NCBI RefSeq assembly: GCF_000733475.1
Contig: NZ_JPFK01000003.1
Span: 310,001 to 374,000 of the forward strand
Origin: Mangrovimonas yunxiaonensis
GTDB taxonomy: Bacteria > Bacteroidota > Bacteroidia > Flavobacteriales > Flavobacteriaceae
DNA length: 64,000 bases
Direction of reading: 5' to 3'
Position numbers and translations under genes: made by a program. The notes beneath the pieces were generated by a model, which ran no database searches, had not been told where the DNA came from, and saw only the letters and a list, made by a program, of their open reading frames with translations. Below, one piece after another: positions 27,011 through 36,585 of this stretch. Each line of letters opens with the position of its first letter. Positions within the stretch are counted from its first letter, which is position 1.

Positions 27011-29740
27011 CTACTTAACGATCAGCTTTTTTGTTATGGTACTGTTTCCGCTAGACACTTTAAGCACATACATGCCAGATTGTGCATGCTCAAGATCTAT
27101 TTCCTGGCTAAACTCTGATCCGCCGGAAAACACCTGATCATATATGCGTCGCCCTCTAATATCAAACACCTGTACCGCGACATCGTTTTGTCTTGTGTTA
27201 TTCAACCCTATAATAAACGAGCCATCATTTGGATTAGGCCATATTGAAAAGTTCGAAATTTCTACCTCTTCAACAGATAATTCTGGCGCCACACAAACCT
27301 CTAAAGACCACGAGCTTAATTGCCCGCCATCTTGATTAAAAGCATCTACTACTTTTAACGTCCAATCGCCCTGAGCATCTTCTCCATTAAATGCGGCAAG
27401 GGCACTTTCTGGTAAATACAAATTGCCATCTGTTGGCGGACAAGGCAAGGCCGAACTGCTTGCTGCATCATCAAACCCTACATTAAAATTATCTTCATTA
27501 AAACAAATGTCTGAAAAAAGCACAACCTCAGTTCCCAAAGGACTTATAAGACTAAAGGTTAAATCGCTAATCCACGTATGGGTTCCTGTAATGTTAACAA
27601 TATTCACATCGGTTACTTCACCTGTTGTTGGTATGTTAATTATGGATGTGTATTCGTTTCCTGCTCCAACTGGCGAGATGGTGACAGGCGTTGTATTGGC
27701 CAAGGTCGTACAGCTAGGGCAATCGTCTCCTTGCAATACAGTTATATAATCTGTTATGGTCATACTATCGCTACCATAGGAGTTAGACACCTGCAATGTT
27801 ACATCGTAGGTTCCTGCTGCAGAATAGGTTACCGTAGGGTTTTGGTCGTTTGAAGTTGCTGGTGTTCCACCTTCAAATGTCCATGTCCAAGAGGTGGCAT
27901 CTGGTATGGTTTCATCCATAAAGCTAACTGTATTGTCGGTATCTATACACAGTGTTGGCGTATCTGCACTAAAAGCGGCAACCGGTGGCCCAGGTAATGC
28001 TGGCAGTGTATAACCACAAGCAGTTAACGATGTATGTATAATTGCGCGTTGTGCCTCTGTATAGTTTAGGTTTATTGCTGCTTGGTAAACCGCATTGGCA
28101 GCATCGTTCTGGCTAGAGGAGTCATTGGTCATGCCTAAGCCTTCATAAAAAATGGTATCCATTTCTTGTTGTCCTATTTGGTCCCAAATACCCATAAGGC
28201 AGGTGGCCCAAATTTGACCATCGGTATGTATTTGCCCAACCAAACCACCTGGGTAGGTTGCAGCATGCGCGGTTGTTCTTCCGCCCCAACACACATTATG
28301 ACCATCCCAGTTAAACACCCAGTTATACTGCGGGTCTGAAGATTGCCAATTGTTTAAACTTCTGTTATAAGACTGTGCCACATAATCGCCGCTACCTTCA
28401 CTTAAACCTTCTACCTGCGACAAACCGCCCACGGTTACCCAATCGTGTAGGCCATGCCCCAACTCGTGATGTATCACATCTGAATCTTCGGCATCATCAA
28501 CACAACCTTCTCCAAAGGCCAATTGTCCCGTTCCTGAGGTATAATAGGAATTATCTGCGCCTCCAGCGCCATGGGGATCGTACTTTACGCCTCCTGTATA
28601 CTGATAGGGCATTAAAGTAATCCCTAAGGTGTTGTTAATGTAATTCATTAAAAAATCGATGTGATAATAGGCATTTACGGCTTCAAAAGCTTGGTCTTGG
28701 CGTGTATAGCTAAAATCTGATGATGCTTGTGTAAACAAACCTGTATTGGGCGTATCAAAATCAACAATCTGTGCTCTTGGCCCTACCAACGAATATTGCC
28801 CTGCAGACAAAGTAATGTCGTTAAGGGTTACGGCAATTCTAGCATTGTTTAATTCGGTGGTATTGGCATCGTTTCCATCTACATAGCCACCGCCATACGA
28901 AACTTGGTTAGACGACAATGGATCAGGATTGAAAACCATACCGTTACCCGTAGCATTCATTACAGCCATAGTCTCCTGCTTAGCCGCTGGTTCATGGTCG
29001 CAGTGTTCGTCATGTTCACCACCATTATTTCTACAGTAATGCCTTCCGTCTACGACTTTAAAAATCTCTCCCGTTTGGGCATCTACAAACACATGCCACT
29101 CCCCAAAAGGATTGTTGGTCATAATTACGACTTCGTGAGCAAATCGCGACATTTTATTGTTGGCGTAAACAACTAAGTTATTCGCCTCGTAAAGAATAGA
29201 CGATTGAACATTTAAATACGTCTTAGCCAAGGTAAACGCTTGGTCTGCTGTAATACTCTGCTGTAAATTTACATGCTTAATGCGCTTAAAGGTATTTAAA
29301 ACCATTACCACCTTGTTTTCAGGAGACATACTAATGGTCACTTCGGCTTTGTTCACCGGATATCCATCAATAAATTGGCGATAACGCACCACCGATCCCG
29401 AAAGACTTGTTCTGGTTGCATGGTGTTGTAATTGCTGTAAATTTTCTTTAGAGAGCCCCAGTGTTTTATGTTGCTCTTGCAAGTAAAACATAGCGGCTTG
29501 CTCTGGCGTACCGTCAATAGCCTGATAATTCATGCCGTAAATTGCAACCGGATAACCAGAATTTTGGTCTATACGCTTGTTGCCCTTCATTACAGAAACA
29601 ATTTGCTCGTCTTTTTCTAAAGATATTTCAAAAGGCCTTTGGGCTTCTGGCTTTTGGGCTAAAACTGGTTTAATTCCAAAAAAAAGAAACACAACAAAAG
29701 AAACCTTAAAAATTCTTTGATTAAAGTATTTTTTTCTCAT
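27011..29740 (-). CDS. Secreted M36-family (fungalysin-like) metalloprotease with PKD, P-domain and T9SS sorting domain
   Basis: A 909-residue protein with a signal peptide ending PVLAQ. The propeptide has FTP and PepSY-like parts (about 60-200). The catalytic domain has H425-E426-L-G-H429 in HHELGHGLHDW, with a downstream Glu in LSEGSGDYVAQ as third ligand. Then come a PKD domain (about 605-690, VAAFSADTPTLC, TWTFEGGTPATSN), a proprotein-convertase P-domain (about 700-830, DLTFSLISPLGTEVVLF), and a type A T9SS signal (FSIWPNPNDGSFII, GMYVLKVSSG, KKLIVK). Likely a digestive exoprotease. It converges on the M43 protease gene. Confidence 0.93.
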   Translation of the reverse strand: MRKKYFNQRIFKVSFVVFLFFGIKPVLAQKPEAQRPFEISLEKDEQIVSVMKGNKRIDQNSGYPVAIYGMNYQAIDGTPEQAAMFYLQEQHKTLGLSKENLQQLQHHATRTSLSGSVVRYRQFIDGYPVNKAEVTISMSPENKVVMVLNTFKRIKHVNLQQSITADQAFTLAKTYLNVQSSILYEANNLVVYANNKMSRFAHEVVIMTNNPFGEWHVFVDAQTGEIFKVVDGRHYCRNNGGEHDEHCDHEPAAKQETMAVMNATGNGMVFNPDPLSSNQVSYGGGYVDGNDANTTELNNARIAVTLNDITLSAGQYSLVGPRAQIVDFDTPNTGLFTQASSDFSYTRQDQAFEAVNAYYHIDFLMNYINNTLGITLMPYQYTGGVKYDPHGAGGADNSYYTSGTGQLAFGEGCVDDAEDSDVIHHELGHGLHDWVTVGGLSQVEGLSEGSGDYVAQSYNRSLNNWQSSDPQYNWVFNWDGHNVCWGGRTTAHAATYPGGLVGQIHTDGQIWATCLMGIWDQIGQQEMDTIFYEGLGMTNDSSSQNDAANAVYQAAINLNYTEAQRAIIHTSLTACGYTLPALPGPPVAAFSADTPTLCIDTDNTVSFMDETIPDATSWTWTFEGGTPATSNDQNPTVTYSAAGTYDVTLQVSNSYGSDSMTITDYITVLQGDDCPSCTTLANTTPVTISPVGAGNEYTSIINIPTTGEVTDVNIVNITGTHTWISDLTFSLISPLGTEVVLFSDICFNEDNFNVGFDDAASSSALPCPPTDGNLYLPESALAAFNGEDAQGDWTLKVVDAFNQDGGQLSSWSLEVCVAPELSVEEVEISNFSIWPNPNDGSFIIGLNNTRQNDVAVQVFDIRGRRIYDQVFSGGSEFSQEIDLEHAQSGMYVLKVSSGNSTITKKLIVK

Positions 29741-29768
29741 TTTTTAAGTTAAAAAAATTTATAATTAC

Positions 29769-29776
29769 CAAAAATA
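29769..29776 (-). promoter_or_regulatory. Possible -7 element of the M36 protease gene
   Basis: On the minus strand this reads TATTTTTG, an exact TAnnTTTG match, 28 bp before the ATG. No TTTG lies at a normal -33 distance. Confidence 0.35.
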
Positions 29777-29883
29777 AAACACCTTATTTAAATATCATTA
29801 TAAAAAACACAAAAGTTATCATATAAAAACAGCCTATTTCGCAATAAAGCCGCAAACTCTTACACATTTGCCCTCCGATTGTT

Positions 29884-29891
29884 TATTTTTG
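29884..29891 (+). promoter_or_regulatory. Possible -7 element of ribF
   Basis: TATTTTTG is an exact TAnnTTTG match 25 bp before the TTG start. A TTTG lies 13 bp upstream, closer than the usual 17-23 bp spacing. Confidence 0.35.
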
Positions 29892-29916
29892 CCTTAGCCT
29901 TTTAAACACACCCAAC

Positions 29917-30849
29917 TTGAAACAAACCAATTTAAAAGATTGCTCGTTTAAAACACCTACCGTGCTAACTATTGGCACCTTTGACGGTGTTCATATTGGA
30001 CATAAAAAAATTATTGAACGTTTAATTGCAACCGCAAACAAGCAAGCGCTTACCTCTATAGTCCTAACTTTTTTCCCCCACCCAAGAATGGTCTTGCAAA
30101 AAGATGCCAACATTAAACTGCTAAACACCATTGACGAAAAGTGCGGCATTCTTGATGCCCTTGGCCTAGACCACTTAATTATAAAAGAATTTACCCAAGA
30201 GTTTTCCCGATTAACAGCAGAAGCCTTTGTGCGCGACATTTTGGTAAACAAGCTAAACATTAAAAAAATTATTATTGGCTACGACCACCATTTTGGAAGA
30301 AATAGGACTGCAAACATTAACGATCTAAGGGCCTTTGGTAAAACCTACCATTTTGAGGTTGAAGAAATAAGCGCCCAGGATATTAACGAGGTTGCGGTAA
30401 GCTCGACAAAAATAAGGCAAGCACTAATAACTGGCGACATTAAAACAGCCAATGCCTATTTGGGCTACAACTACATGCTTAACGGCACAGTAATTAAAGG
30501 CAAATCGCTAGGCAGCAAACTAGGGTTCCCTACGGCAAACATTCAAATTAAGGAAACCTATAAGCTAATTCCAAAAGATGGGGTTTATGTTGTAAAAGCA
30601 CTTGTAAACGACAACTGGGCTTATGGTATGATGAACATAGGCAGCAACCCTACCGTAGAAACCTCGAACAAACAATTTATCGAGGCACATTTTTTCAATT
30701 TTAAGGAAACCCTTTACAACCAACAACTAACCATCGAAATCTTACACAGGATAAGAGATGAAAAAAAATTCGACTCTGTACACGCGCTAAAAACACAATT
30801 ACAGCAAGACCAAAAAACAGCAGAAGATTTCCTGAAAACCCATGAATAA
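29917..30849 (+). CDS. ribF: Bifunctional riboflavin kinase/FAD synthetase
   Basis: Converts riboflavin to FMN and FMN to FAD. It is 310 residues and starts with TTG; no ATG lies before the conserved LTIGTFDGVHIGHKKII nucleotidyltransferase motif. The FAD synthetase domain (about 1-180) also has TFFPHPRMV and IIGYDHHFGRNR. The riboflavin kinase domain (about 183-310) has GKSLGSKLGFPTANI and MNIGSNPTV. It overlaps the HTTM gene by 8 bp, so the two are probably translated from one mRNA. Confidence 0.95.
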   Translation: MKQTNLKDCSFKTPTVLTIGTFDGVHIGHKKIIERLIATANKQALTSIVLTFFPHPRMVLQKDANIKLLNTIDEKCGILDALGLDHLIIKEFTQEFSRLTAEAFVRDILVNKLNIKKIIIGYDHHFGRNRTANINDLRAFGKTYHFEVEEISAQDINEVAVSSTKIRQALITGDIKTANAYLGYNYMLNGTVIKGKSLGSKLGFPTANIQIKETYKLIPKDGVYVVKALVNDNWAYGMMNIGSNPTVETSNKQFIEAHFFNFKETLYNQQLTIEILHRIRDEKKFDSVHALKTQLQQDQKTAEDFLKTHE

Positions 30850-32149
30850 CATCCTTTTTAAACATATCGACAACAGCCCACTTATTGTCTTCAGGATAAT
30901 TTTTGGGCTGTTGTGCTTTCTAGAATCGGTGGGGGCCATTTTTACCGGCTGGGTAAAACGCACGCTTATCGCACCCGATTTTACCTTTTCGTTTATTGGA
31001 CTGGAATGGCTCCAACCCTTGCCAGAGCACCTTATGTACGCGTATTATGTGCTTATGGGCGTTTTTGGGTTTTGTATTATGCTGGGTTACAAATACAGAT
31101 TAAGCACCCTGATGTTTACCCTTATGTGGGCCGCTACATATTTTATGCAAAAAGCTTCCTACAACAACCATTACTACTTATTAATTATTTTAAGTGCCAT
31201 AATGGTTTTTCTACCAGCCAACAGATACCTTGCCTTAGACGCAAAACACAACCCAAACATAAAACAGCTCTCTATGCCGCAGTGGTGCAGCTGGGTGTTT
31301 ATTATTCAAATGTTTATTGTTTACACTTACGGTGCTATTGCCAAAGTGTACCCAGATTGGCTAGACACCTCTGTTATAGAACTTATGATGGCATCCAAAA
31401 AACATTACTACCTCATAGGCGACCTCCTGCAACAAAAATGGGTGCATTACTTTCTGGCCTATGGCGGTATTTTATTTGACGGGCTGGTTATCCCATTATT
31501 ACTATTTAAACCAACACGAAAACTGGCGTTTTTCGCTTCGATTTTTTTCCATTTGTTTAACTCCATCGTTTTTCAAGTAGGTATTTTCCCATATTTATCC
31601 TTAGCCTTTGCTTTGTTCTTCTTCTCGCCGGAAACCATTAGAAACATTTTCTTAAAAAAGAAACCGTTATATACAGCGGGTAGCGTTATTGTTCCTGCTT
31701 ACAACAAACCACTAATAGCATTATTTGCCATTCACTTCTTAATTCAACTGGCCTTGCCTTTAAGGCATCATCTTATTAAAGACGATGTGCTTTGGACCGA
31801 AGAAGGCCACCGCATGTCTTGGCGCATGATGTTACGCTCCAAACACGGAGTAGCACAATATGTTGTTATGGATAAGGCCACCCAAAAAAAAGAATCCATA
31901 ACGCTCTCAGACTACCTAAGTCCTAAACAAATTAGACTGGTCTCATCAAAACCCGATGTTATTTGGCAATTCGCACAGCACCTCAAAAAAAGCTATGCCC
32001 AAGCAGGCAAAGACATTGCCGTTTATGTAGAATGCCAAGTAAGTATTAATGGGAAACCCTACAAACCACTTGTAGACCATAACGTTGATTTGGCCTCGGT
32101 AAAATGGGACCCTTTTAGGCACAGCCCTTGGTTACTTCCTTCAAAATAA
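30842..32149 (+). CDS. HTTM domain membrane protein (vitamin K-dependent carboxylase-like)
   Basis: A 435-residue integral membrane protein with about seven to nine hydrophobic helices in the first 300 residues. It matches the HTTM family, distant relatives of gamma-glutamyl carboxylase: PLIVFRIIFGLLCFLES near the start, YNNHYYLLIILSAIMVFLPANRY, and a polar C-terminus (EEGHRMSWRMMLRSKHG). The true reaction in bacteria is unknown. It overlaps ribF, and serS follows after 61 bp with its own -7 element. Confidence 0.88.
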   Translation: MNNILFKHIDNSPLIVFRIIFGLLCFLESVGAIFTGWVKRTLIAPDFTFSFIGLEWLQPLPEHLMYAYYVLMGVFGFCIMLGYKYRLSTLMFTLMWAATYFMQKASYNNHYYLLIILSAIMVFLPANRYLALDAKHNPNIKQLSMPQWCSWVFIIQMFIVYTYGAIAKVYPDWLDTSVIELMMASKKHYYLIGDLLQQKWVHYFLAYGGILFDGLVIPLLLFKPTRKLAFFASIFFHLFNSIVFQVGIFPYLSLAFALFFFSPETIRNIFLKKKPLYTAGSVIVPAYNKPLIALFAIHFLIQLALPLRHHLIKDDVLWTEEGHRMSWRMMLRSKHGVAQYVVMDKATQKKESITLSDYLSPKQIRLVSSKPDVIWQFAQHLKKSYAQAGKDIAVYVECQVSINGKPYKPLVDHNVDLASVKWDPFRHSPWLLPSK

Positions 32150-32174
32150 GTCCCCTTTTATTTAAAAAACTTGT

Positions 32175-32182
32175 TACTTTTG
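32175..32182 (+). promoter_or_regulatory. -7 promoter element of serS
   Basis: TACTTTTG fits TAnnTTTG exactly and lies 28 bp before the serS ATG. The -33 region is not convincing. Confidence 0.4.
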
Positions 32183-32210
32183 TTTTCAAAATTCCTTATA
32201 AAGCAAAAGC

Positions 32211-33482
32211 ATGTTACAAGTACCTTACATTAGAGAGCACAAGCAATACGTTATAGACGCATTAAAAAAGCGCCATCTTGATGCTACCGAAATGATCGAG
32301 CAAGTCTTACAATTAGATGAAGACCGCCGAAAAACACAAACCAATCTAGACAACACCCTAGCCGAATCGAACACCTTATCGAAAGAAATTGGCCAGTTAT
32401 TCAAGTCTGGTCAGGCAGACCAGGCCAACGAAATAAAAGAAAAAACCGCTGCTTTAAAGGAAGAATCCAAAACGCTATCAGAAACCTTAAACAACATATC
32501 ACAGCAATTAAACACCTTGTTGTACACCATTCCCAATGTACCACACCCATCGGTACCAGAGGGCAATACAGATGAAGACAACGAAGAAGTGTTTAGAAAA
32601 GGCAACATTCCTACTTTAGGCGACCATGCACTGCCACACTGGGAGCTTGCAAAAAAGTACGACATCATTAATTTCGAGCTAGGCACCAAGATTACAGGAG
32701 CTGGATTTCCTGTTTATAAAGGCAAAGGCGCCAAATTACAACGGGCTTTAATTGCCTATTTTATAGACAAAAACACGGCTGCTGGCTATACCGAATACCA
32801 ACTCCCCCTTTTAATTAACGAAGCATCGGGATTTGGCACCGGGCAACTACCAGACAAGGAAGGCCAAATGTACCATGTTACAGAAGACGATTTGTACCTG
32901 ATACCAACCTCTGAAGTTCCTGGAACCAACATTTTTAGAGATGTTATTTTAAACGAAAACGAACTTCCTATTGGCATTACGGGGTATACACCATGCTTTA
33001 GGCGCGAAGCGGGCAGCTATGGTGCCCATGTGCGCGGACTAAACCGCTTGCACCAATTTGACAAAGTTGAAATCCTTCGTGTAGAGCACCCTAACAATTC
33101 CTATAAGGCCTTAGACGATATGGTAGATCATGTAAAAACCATACTGGACGACCTTAAATTGCCCTACAGGATTTTACGCCTTTGTGGTGGCGACCTTGGG
33201 TTTACCTCGGCCCTTACTTACGATTTCGAAGTGTTCTCTACAGCACAAGATCGCTGGTTGGAAATTTCTTCGGTATCTAATTTCGAAACCTTTCAGGCCA
33301 ACCGCCTTAAACTAAGGTATAAAACACCTGAAGGCAAAAAGGAGCTTGCCCACACATTAAATGGTAGCTCACTAGCCTTGCCGCGGGTTTTAGCTGGTAT
33401 TTTAGAAAATTACCAAACAGCAGATGGCATAAAAATCCCAGAAGTACTAGTGCCCTACACTGGCTTTGACATGATCAATTAA
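32211..33482 (+). CDS. serS: Serine--tRNA ligase
   Basis: Class II aminoacyl-tRNA synthetase of 423 residues, the usual length. The N-terminal coiled-coil arm (about 30-105, rich in Gln/Glu/Lys/Leu) binds the long tRNA-Ser arm. The catalytic core has the TSEVPGTN segment, motif 2 (PCFRREAGSYGAHVRGLNR) and motif 3 (LNGSSLALPRVLAGILENY). The gene ends at an AT-rich but perfect terminator hairpin. Confidence 0.97.
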   Translation: MLQVPYIREHKQYVIDALKKRHLDATEMIEQVLQLDEDRRKTQTNLDNTLAESNTLSKEIGQLFKSGQADQANEIKEKTAALKEESKTLSETLNNISQQLNTLLYTIPNVPHPSVPEGNTDEDNEEVFRKGNIPTLGDHALPHWELAKKYDIINFELGTKITGAGFPVYKGKGAKLQRALIAYFIDKNTAAGYTEYQLPLLINEASGFGTGQLPDKEGQMYHVTEDDLYLIPTSEVPGTNIFRDVILNENELPIGITGYTPCFRREAGSYGAHVRGLNRLHQFDKVEILRVEHPNNSYKALDDMVDHVKTILDDLKLPYRILRLCGGDLGFTSALTYDFEVFSTAQDRWLEISSVSNFETFQANRLKLRYKTPEGKKELAHTLNGSSLALPRVLAGILENYQTADGIKIPEVLVPYTGFDMIN

Positions 33483-33511
33483 CTTGTAGGATTTTTCCCT
33501 TTTTTAAGATG

Positions 33512-33553
33512 AAACGCAAAAAAATCGGTTATTTTGTCGATTTTTTTGCGTTT
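33512..33553 (+). terminator. Terminator after serS
   Basis: Perfect 16-bp arms (33512-33527 and 33538-33553; AAACGC, seven As and TCG mirrored by CGA, seven Ts and GCGTTT) around a 10-nt loop, running into TTTTATTT. Confidence 0.85.
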
Positions 33554-33613
33554 TATTTGGTTGTTCCCTTTATTTTACAGAAGTTAGTTAACAAATTATA
33601 ACCTACTTTGTTA

Positions 33614-33745
33614 ATGAAAAACCTGAAACGCCTTTTCCTTCTAGCCGCATTGGCTTTTTTGGCTGGGAAAGTTTTGTCTTCCGACTTTGACTTTGATTTC
33701 GATAAATCGGATAACAAAACCGCTGCCATTTCTGCCGAAAAGTAG
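33614..33745 (+). CDS. Small exported peptide, 43 residues
   Basis: An ATG frame of 43 codons ending in TAG. It has a basic start (MKNLKRLF), a hydrophobic stretch LLAALAFLAG, then an alternating acidic/aromatic run DFDFDFDKSDN and a short tail. It reads like a signal peptide or anchor with a very small mature part. It lies alone between the serS terminator and the TPR gene. The orderly signal-like N-terminus favours translation, but no family is known. Confidence 0.5.
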   Translation: MKNLKRLFLLAALAFLAGKVLSSDFDFDFDKSDNKTAAISAEK

Positions 33746-33889
33746 CACGTAAAGCAAGCCCCAAATTACTTCGTCTTTACGTAACCTTTGCCCATCTGTT
33801 GGGCAACAGCTAGACTTTGGGTTAATTTTTATCAAAATTTTCACAAGATCCCGAGTCTCATTGTTTATATTTATTCCATAAAACAATTC

Positions 33890-35674
33890 ATGAGACTTCT
33901 ATTGCTTCTTTTATGCTGTTCCATCCAACTTGGGTTTGCCCAGGACGAGGATTTATTGGCTAAAGAATACTATAAAAATGGGGCCTTCGAGAAAGCCATC
34001 ATCTCATACCAAAACCTCCTTAAAAAGGCGCCAACCAACAACAATTACTTGCTTGCCTTGGTTAAGTCGCACCAACAATTAGAACAGTTTACCGCCGCCC
34101 AAGAACTGCTAAGCAGTCAATTGGAAAAAATCACCTATCCGCCATTGTTTATTGAACTAGGTTTTAACTACCAACTTCAAAACAAACAAAACAAAGCCCT
34201 AGAAAATTACGATAAAGCCTTAAGCTTTATTGACGAAAACCCGCGTTACGCCTACATTATTGGCAGAACCTTTGAAGATAGGTCGCTTTTAGATTACGCC
34301 ATTACCACCTACCAAAATGCCATGACCCTTAATCCCGATTTAAAATTCCACGTGCAACTGGCCAGGATTTATGGTGAAAAGGGTGCTATAGAAGACATGT
34401 TTAACAGTTATCTGGATTTTTTAAACAACAACCTTAACGCATCGTACTTAAGCAACATTAAACGTGCTTTTAATGACTTTATCAGTGAAAACCCTGAACA
34501 CGAAAACAATCAAATCCTAAGAAAAATCCTCCTAAAAAAACTACAGGAAAGCCCAAACTTATTATGGAACGAAATGTTAAGCTGGCTTTTTATCCAACAA
34601 AAAGACTACAACAAAGCGTTTATGCAAGAAAAGGCCATTTTTGCCAGAAATCCCGAAAGTTTAGGACGCATTCTGGAGCTTGCCAACAACACCAAAGAGG
34701 ATCAACAATACAATACGGCCATTAAGGTTTTTACCTACATAACCGAAACCGCCCAAGATGCCGAAACCATTCTAGAGGCCGAAAACAGCCTGATTACTCT
34801 TAAAACCCAACTAGCAGACAAACAAGAATACAGTCACATCGACAAAAAATACCAAGCCCTGTTTAACACCTACGGCAAATTTACATCAACCCTAGAACTG
34901 CAGCTGTCGTATGCCCATTTTCTGGCATTCAATCAAAACGAAACCCAACGCGCCATTAATCTGCTAAGGGAAAGCCTTAGCTTGCCATTAAATAAGTTTC
35001 AAGAAGCAAAAGTTAAATTAGCCTTAGGCGACATCTTGGTTTTTGAAGAAAAATTTAACGAAGCCTTGATTTATTTTTCCCAAATACAAAAAGCCCTAAA
35101 AAACAACCCCATTTCGCAGGAAGCCCGGTTTAAAGTAGCCCAAACCAGCTATTATAAAGGCGATTTTAAATGGGCAGAATCCCAATTAAAAATCCTTAAA
35201 TCCTCAACCACACAACTTATTGCTAACGATGCCCTAAACCTCATGTTGCTCATTACAGATAATAAGTATGAAGATTCCACCCAAACAGCACTAAAACTCT
35301 ATGCCAAAGCCGATCTAATGGCCTACCAAAACAAAACCACCGAGGCCATTGCCTTACTGGATAAAATCTTATTAGAACACCCAGGCAAAAGCATTCAAGA
35401 TCAAGCCCTGTTTAAGCAAGCAACCCTGTTCGAAAAAACCAAACAATACGACAAAGCCGTAGCAAATTACCTGAACATTATCTCTCAGTATAGCGACGAC
35501 ATTCTCGCAGACGATGCCTATTATTTTTTAGCACAACTGTATTACCTCACTCTAGAAGCACCCGAAAAGGCCAAACCTCTTTACGAAAAAATTATTTTTA
35601 ATTACCAAGACAGCATTTACTTTGTCGAGGCCAGAAAAACCTATCGCCTGCTACGGGGCGATGCCATTAACTAG
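33890..35674 (+). CDS. Tetratricopeptide repeat protein, exported
   Basis: A 594-residue protein from the ATG at 33890, which yields a signal peptide (MRLLLLLLCCSIQLGFAQ); the longer frame from 33788 has no sensible N-terminus. The mature part is almost entirely helical repeats, e.g. AKEYYKNGAFEKAIISYQNLL, NKALENYDKAL and a late block KQYDKAVANYLNIISQYSDD ... ADDAYYFLAQLYY. Such periplasmic TPR proteins serve as assembly scaffolds. It is 6 bp before an acetyltransferase gene. Function unknown. Confidence 0.85.
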   Translation: MRLLLLLLCCSIQLGFAQDEDLLAKEYYKNGAFEKAIISYQNLLKKAPTNNNYLLALVKSHQQLEQFTAAQELLSSQLEKITYPPLFIELGFNYQLQNKQNKALENYDKALSFIDENPRYAYIIGRTFEDRSLLDYAITTYQNAMTLNPDLKFHVQLARIYGEKGAIEDMFNSYLDFLNNNLNASYLSNIKRAFNDFISENPEHENNQILRKILLKKLQESPNLLWNEMLSWLFIQQKDYNKAFMQEKAIFARNPESLGRILELANNTKEDQQYNTAIKVFTYITETAQDAETILEAENSLITLKTQLADKQEYSHIDKKYQALFNTYGKFTSTLELQLSYAHFLAFNQNETQRAINLLRESLSLPLNKFQEAKVKLALGDILVFEEKFNEALIYFSQIQKALKNNPISQEARFKVAQTSYYKGDFKWAESQLKILKSSTTQLIANDALNLMLLITDNKYEDSTQTALKLYAKADLMAYQNKTTEAIALLDKILLEHPGKSIQDQALFKQATLFEKTKQYDKAVANYLNIISQYSDDILADDAYYFLAQLYYLTLEAPEKAKPLYEKIIFNYQDSIYFVEARKTYRLLRGDAIN

Positions 35675-35680
35675 CACCCT

Positions 35681-36190
35681 ATGATTGTTGCCGAAACGCC
35701 ACGCCTAATCATTTCGACTTTCACCACAGCCGATGCCCCTTTTTTAATATCCCTATTAAACACCCCCAGCTACTTAAAATATGTTGGCGACAAAAACATA
35801 AAAACATTAACGGCTGCTAAAAACCACATTAAAGAACGCCATCTTAAAAGTTATAAAGAACACGGTTTTGGGTTTTACAAGCTGCAACTTAAAACAACGC
35901 AGGAAACTATTGGCAGCTGCGGTCTTGCCAGAAGGGCAGAACTAGACCATGTAGATTTAGGCTTTGCGTTTTTACCAGAACACGAAGGCCATGGCTATGG
36001 CCACGAAGCTTCATTAAAAATCATGCAGCTGGCCAAAACACAATTCAACTTAAAAAAACTTGTGGCAATTACGCTACCAACCAACCAAAACTCCATAAAG
36101 CTTATTACAAAATTAGGGTTTGCACTTGAAAAAAAGGTAAAACCCTTTGAAGACGACGAAGAACTTCTGTTATTTGCAAAAACTTTGTAG
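35681..36190 (+). CDS. GNAT family N-acetyltransferase (RimJ/RimL-like)
   Basis: A 169-residue acetyltransferase. It opens with ETPRLIISTFTTADAPFLISLL, typical of the Acetyltransf_3 group. The acetyl-CoA segment is VDLGFAFLPEHEGHGYGHEA, and the late motif LPTNQNSIKLITKLGF marks the C-terminal core. The substrate, a protein N-terminus or small molecule, is not predictable. It sits 6 bp after the TPR gene and 2 bp before the DUF4286 gene. Confidence 0.88.
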   Translation: MIVAETPRLIISTFTTADAPFLISLLNTPSYLKYVGDKNIKTLTAAKNHIKERHLKSYKEHGFGFYKLQLKTTQETIGSCGLARRAELDHVDLGFAFLPEHEGHGYGHEASLKIMQLAKTQFNLKKLVAITLPTNQNSIKLITKLGFALEKKVKPFEDDEELLLFAKTL

Positions 36191-36192
36191 TT

Positions 36193-36516
36193 ATGATTAT
36201 TTACAACGTTACCGTAAATGTAGATGCCAGCATTCATGAGCAATGGCTTAACTGGATAAAAGCCCACATCCCATTAGTTCTGGCAACAGGACATTTTACC
36301 GAGGCCAAACTAACCAAAGTACTGGTTGAAGAAGAACTGGGCGGTACCACCTACTCCATACAATACCGCGCAAAATCCAGAGAAGCACTAGACCTTTACT
36401 ACAAACATCACGCAGAAGCCCTTCGCCAAGATGGCCTAAAACAATTTGCAGATAAAATGCTAGCTTTTAGAACAGAACTAGAGGTTATTGACGAATTTTC
36501 TGTAACTTTCAACTAA
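36193..36516 (+). CDS. DUF4286 family protein
   Basis: A 107-residue soluble protein matching the DUF4286 family: MIIYNVTVNVD at the start, HEQWLNWIKAHIP, and a ferredoxin-like alternation of strands and helices ending EVIDEF. Function unknown. In this phylum it is often close to rsmA, as here (70 bp upstream). Confidence 0.82.
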   Translation: MIIYNVTVNVDASIHEQWLNWIKAHIPLVLATGHFTEAKLTKVLVEEELGGTTYSIQYRAKSREALDLYYKHHAEALRQDGLKQFADKMLAFRTELEVIDEFSVTFN

Positions 36517-36585
36517 TTGTCTTTCTGTGGCACCCCACATCCCTTTTTTGACAATTAAAATTCAAAACCAATCGCAAACTGGCTT

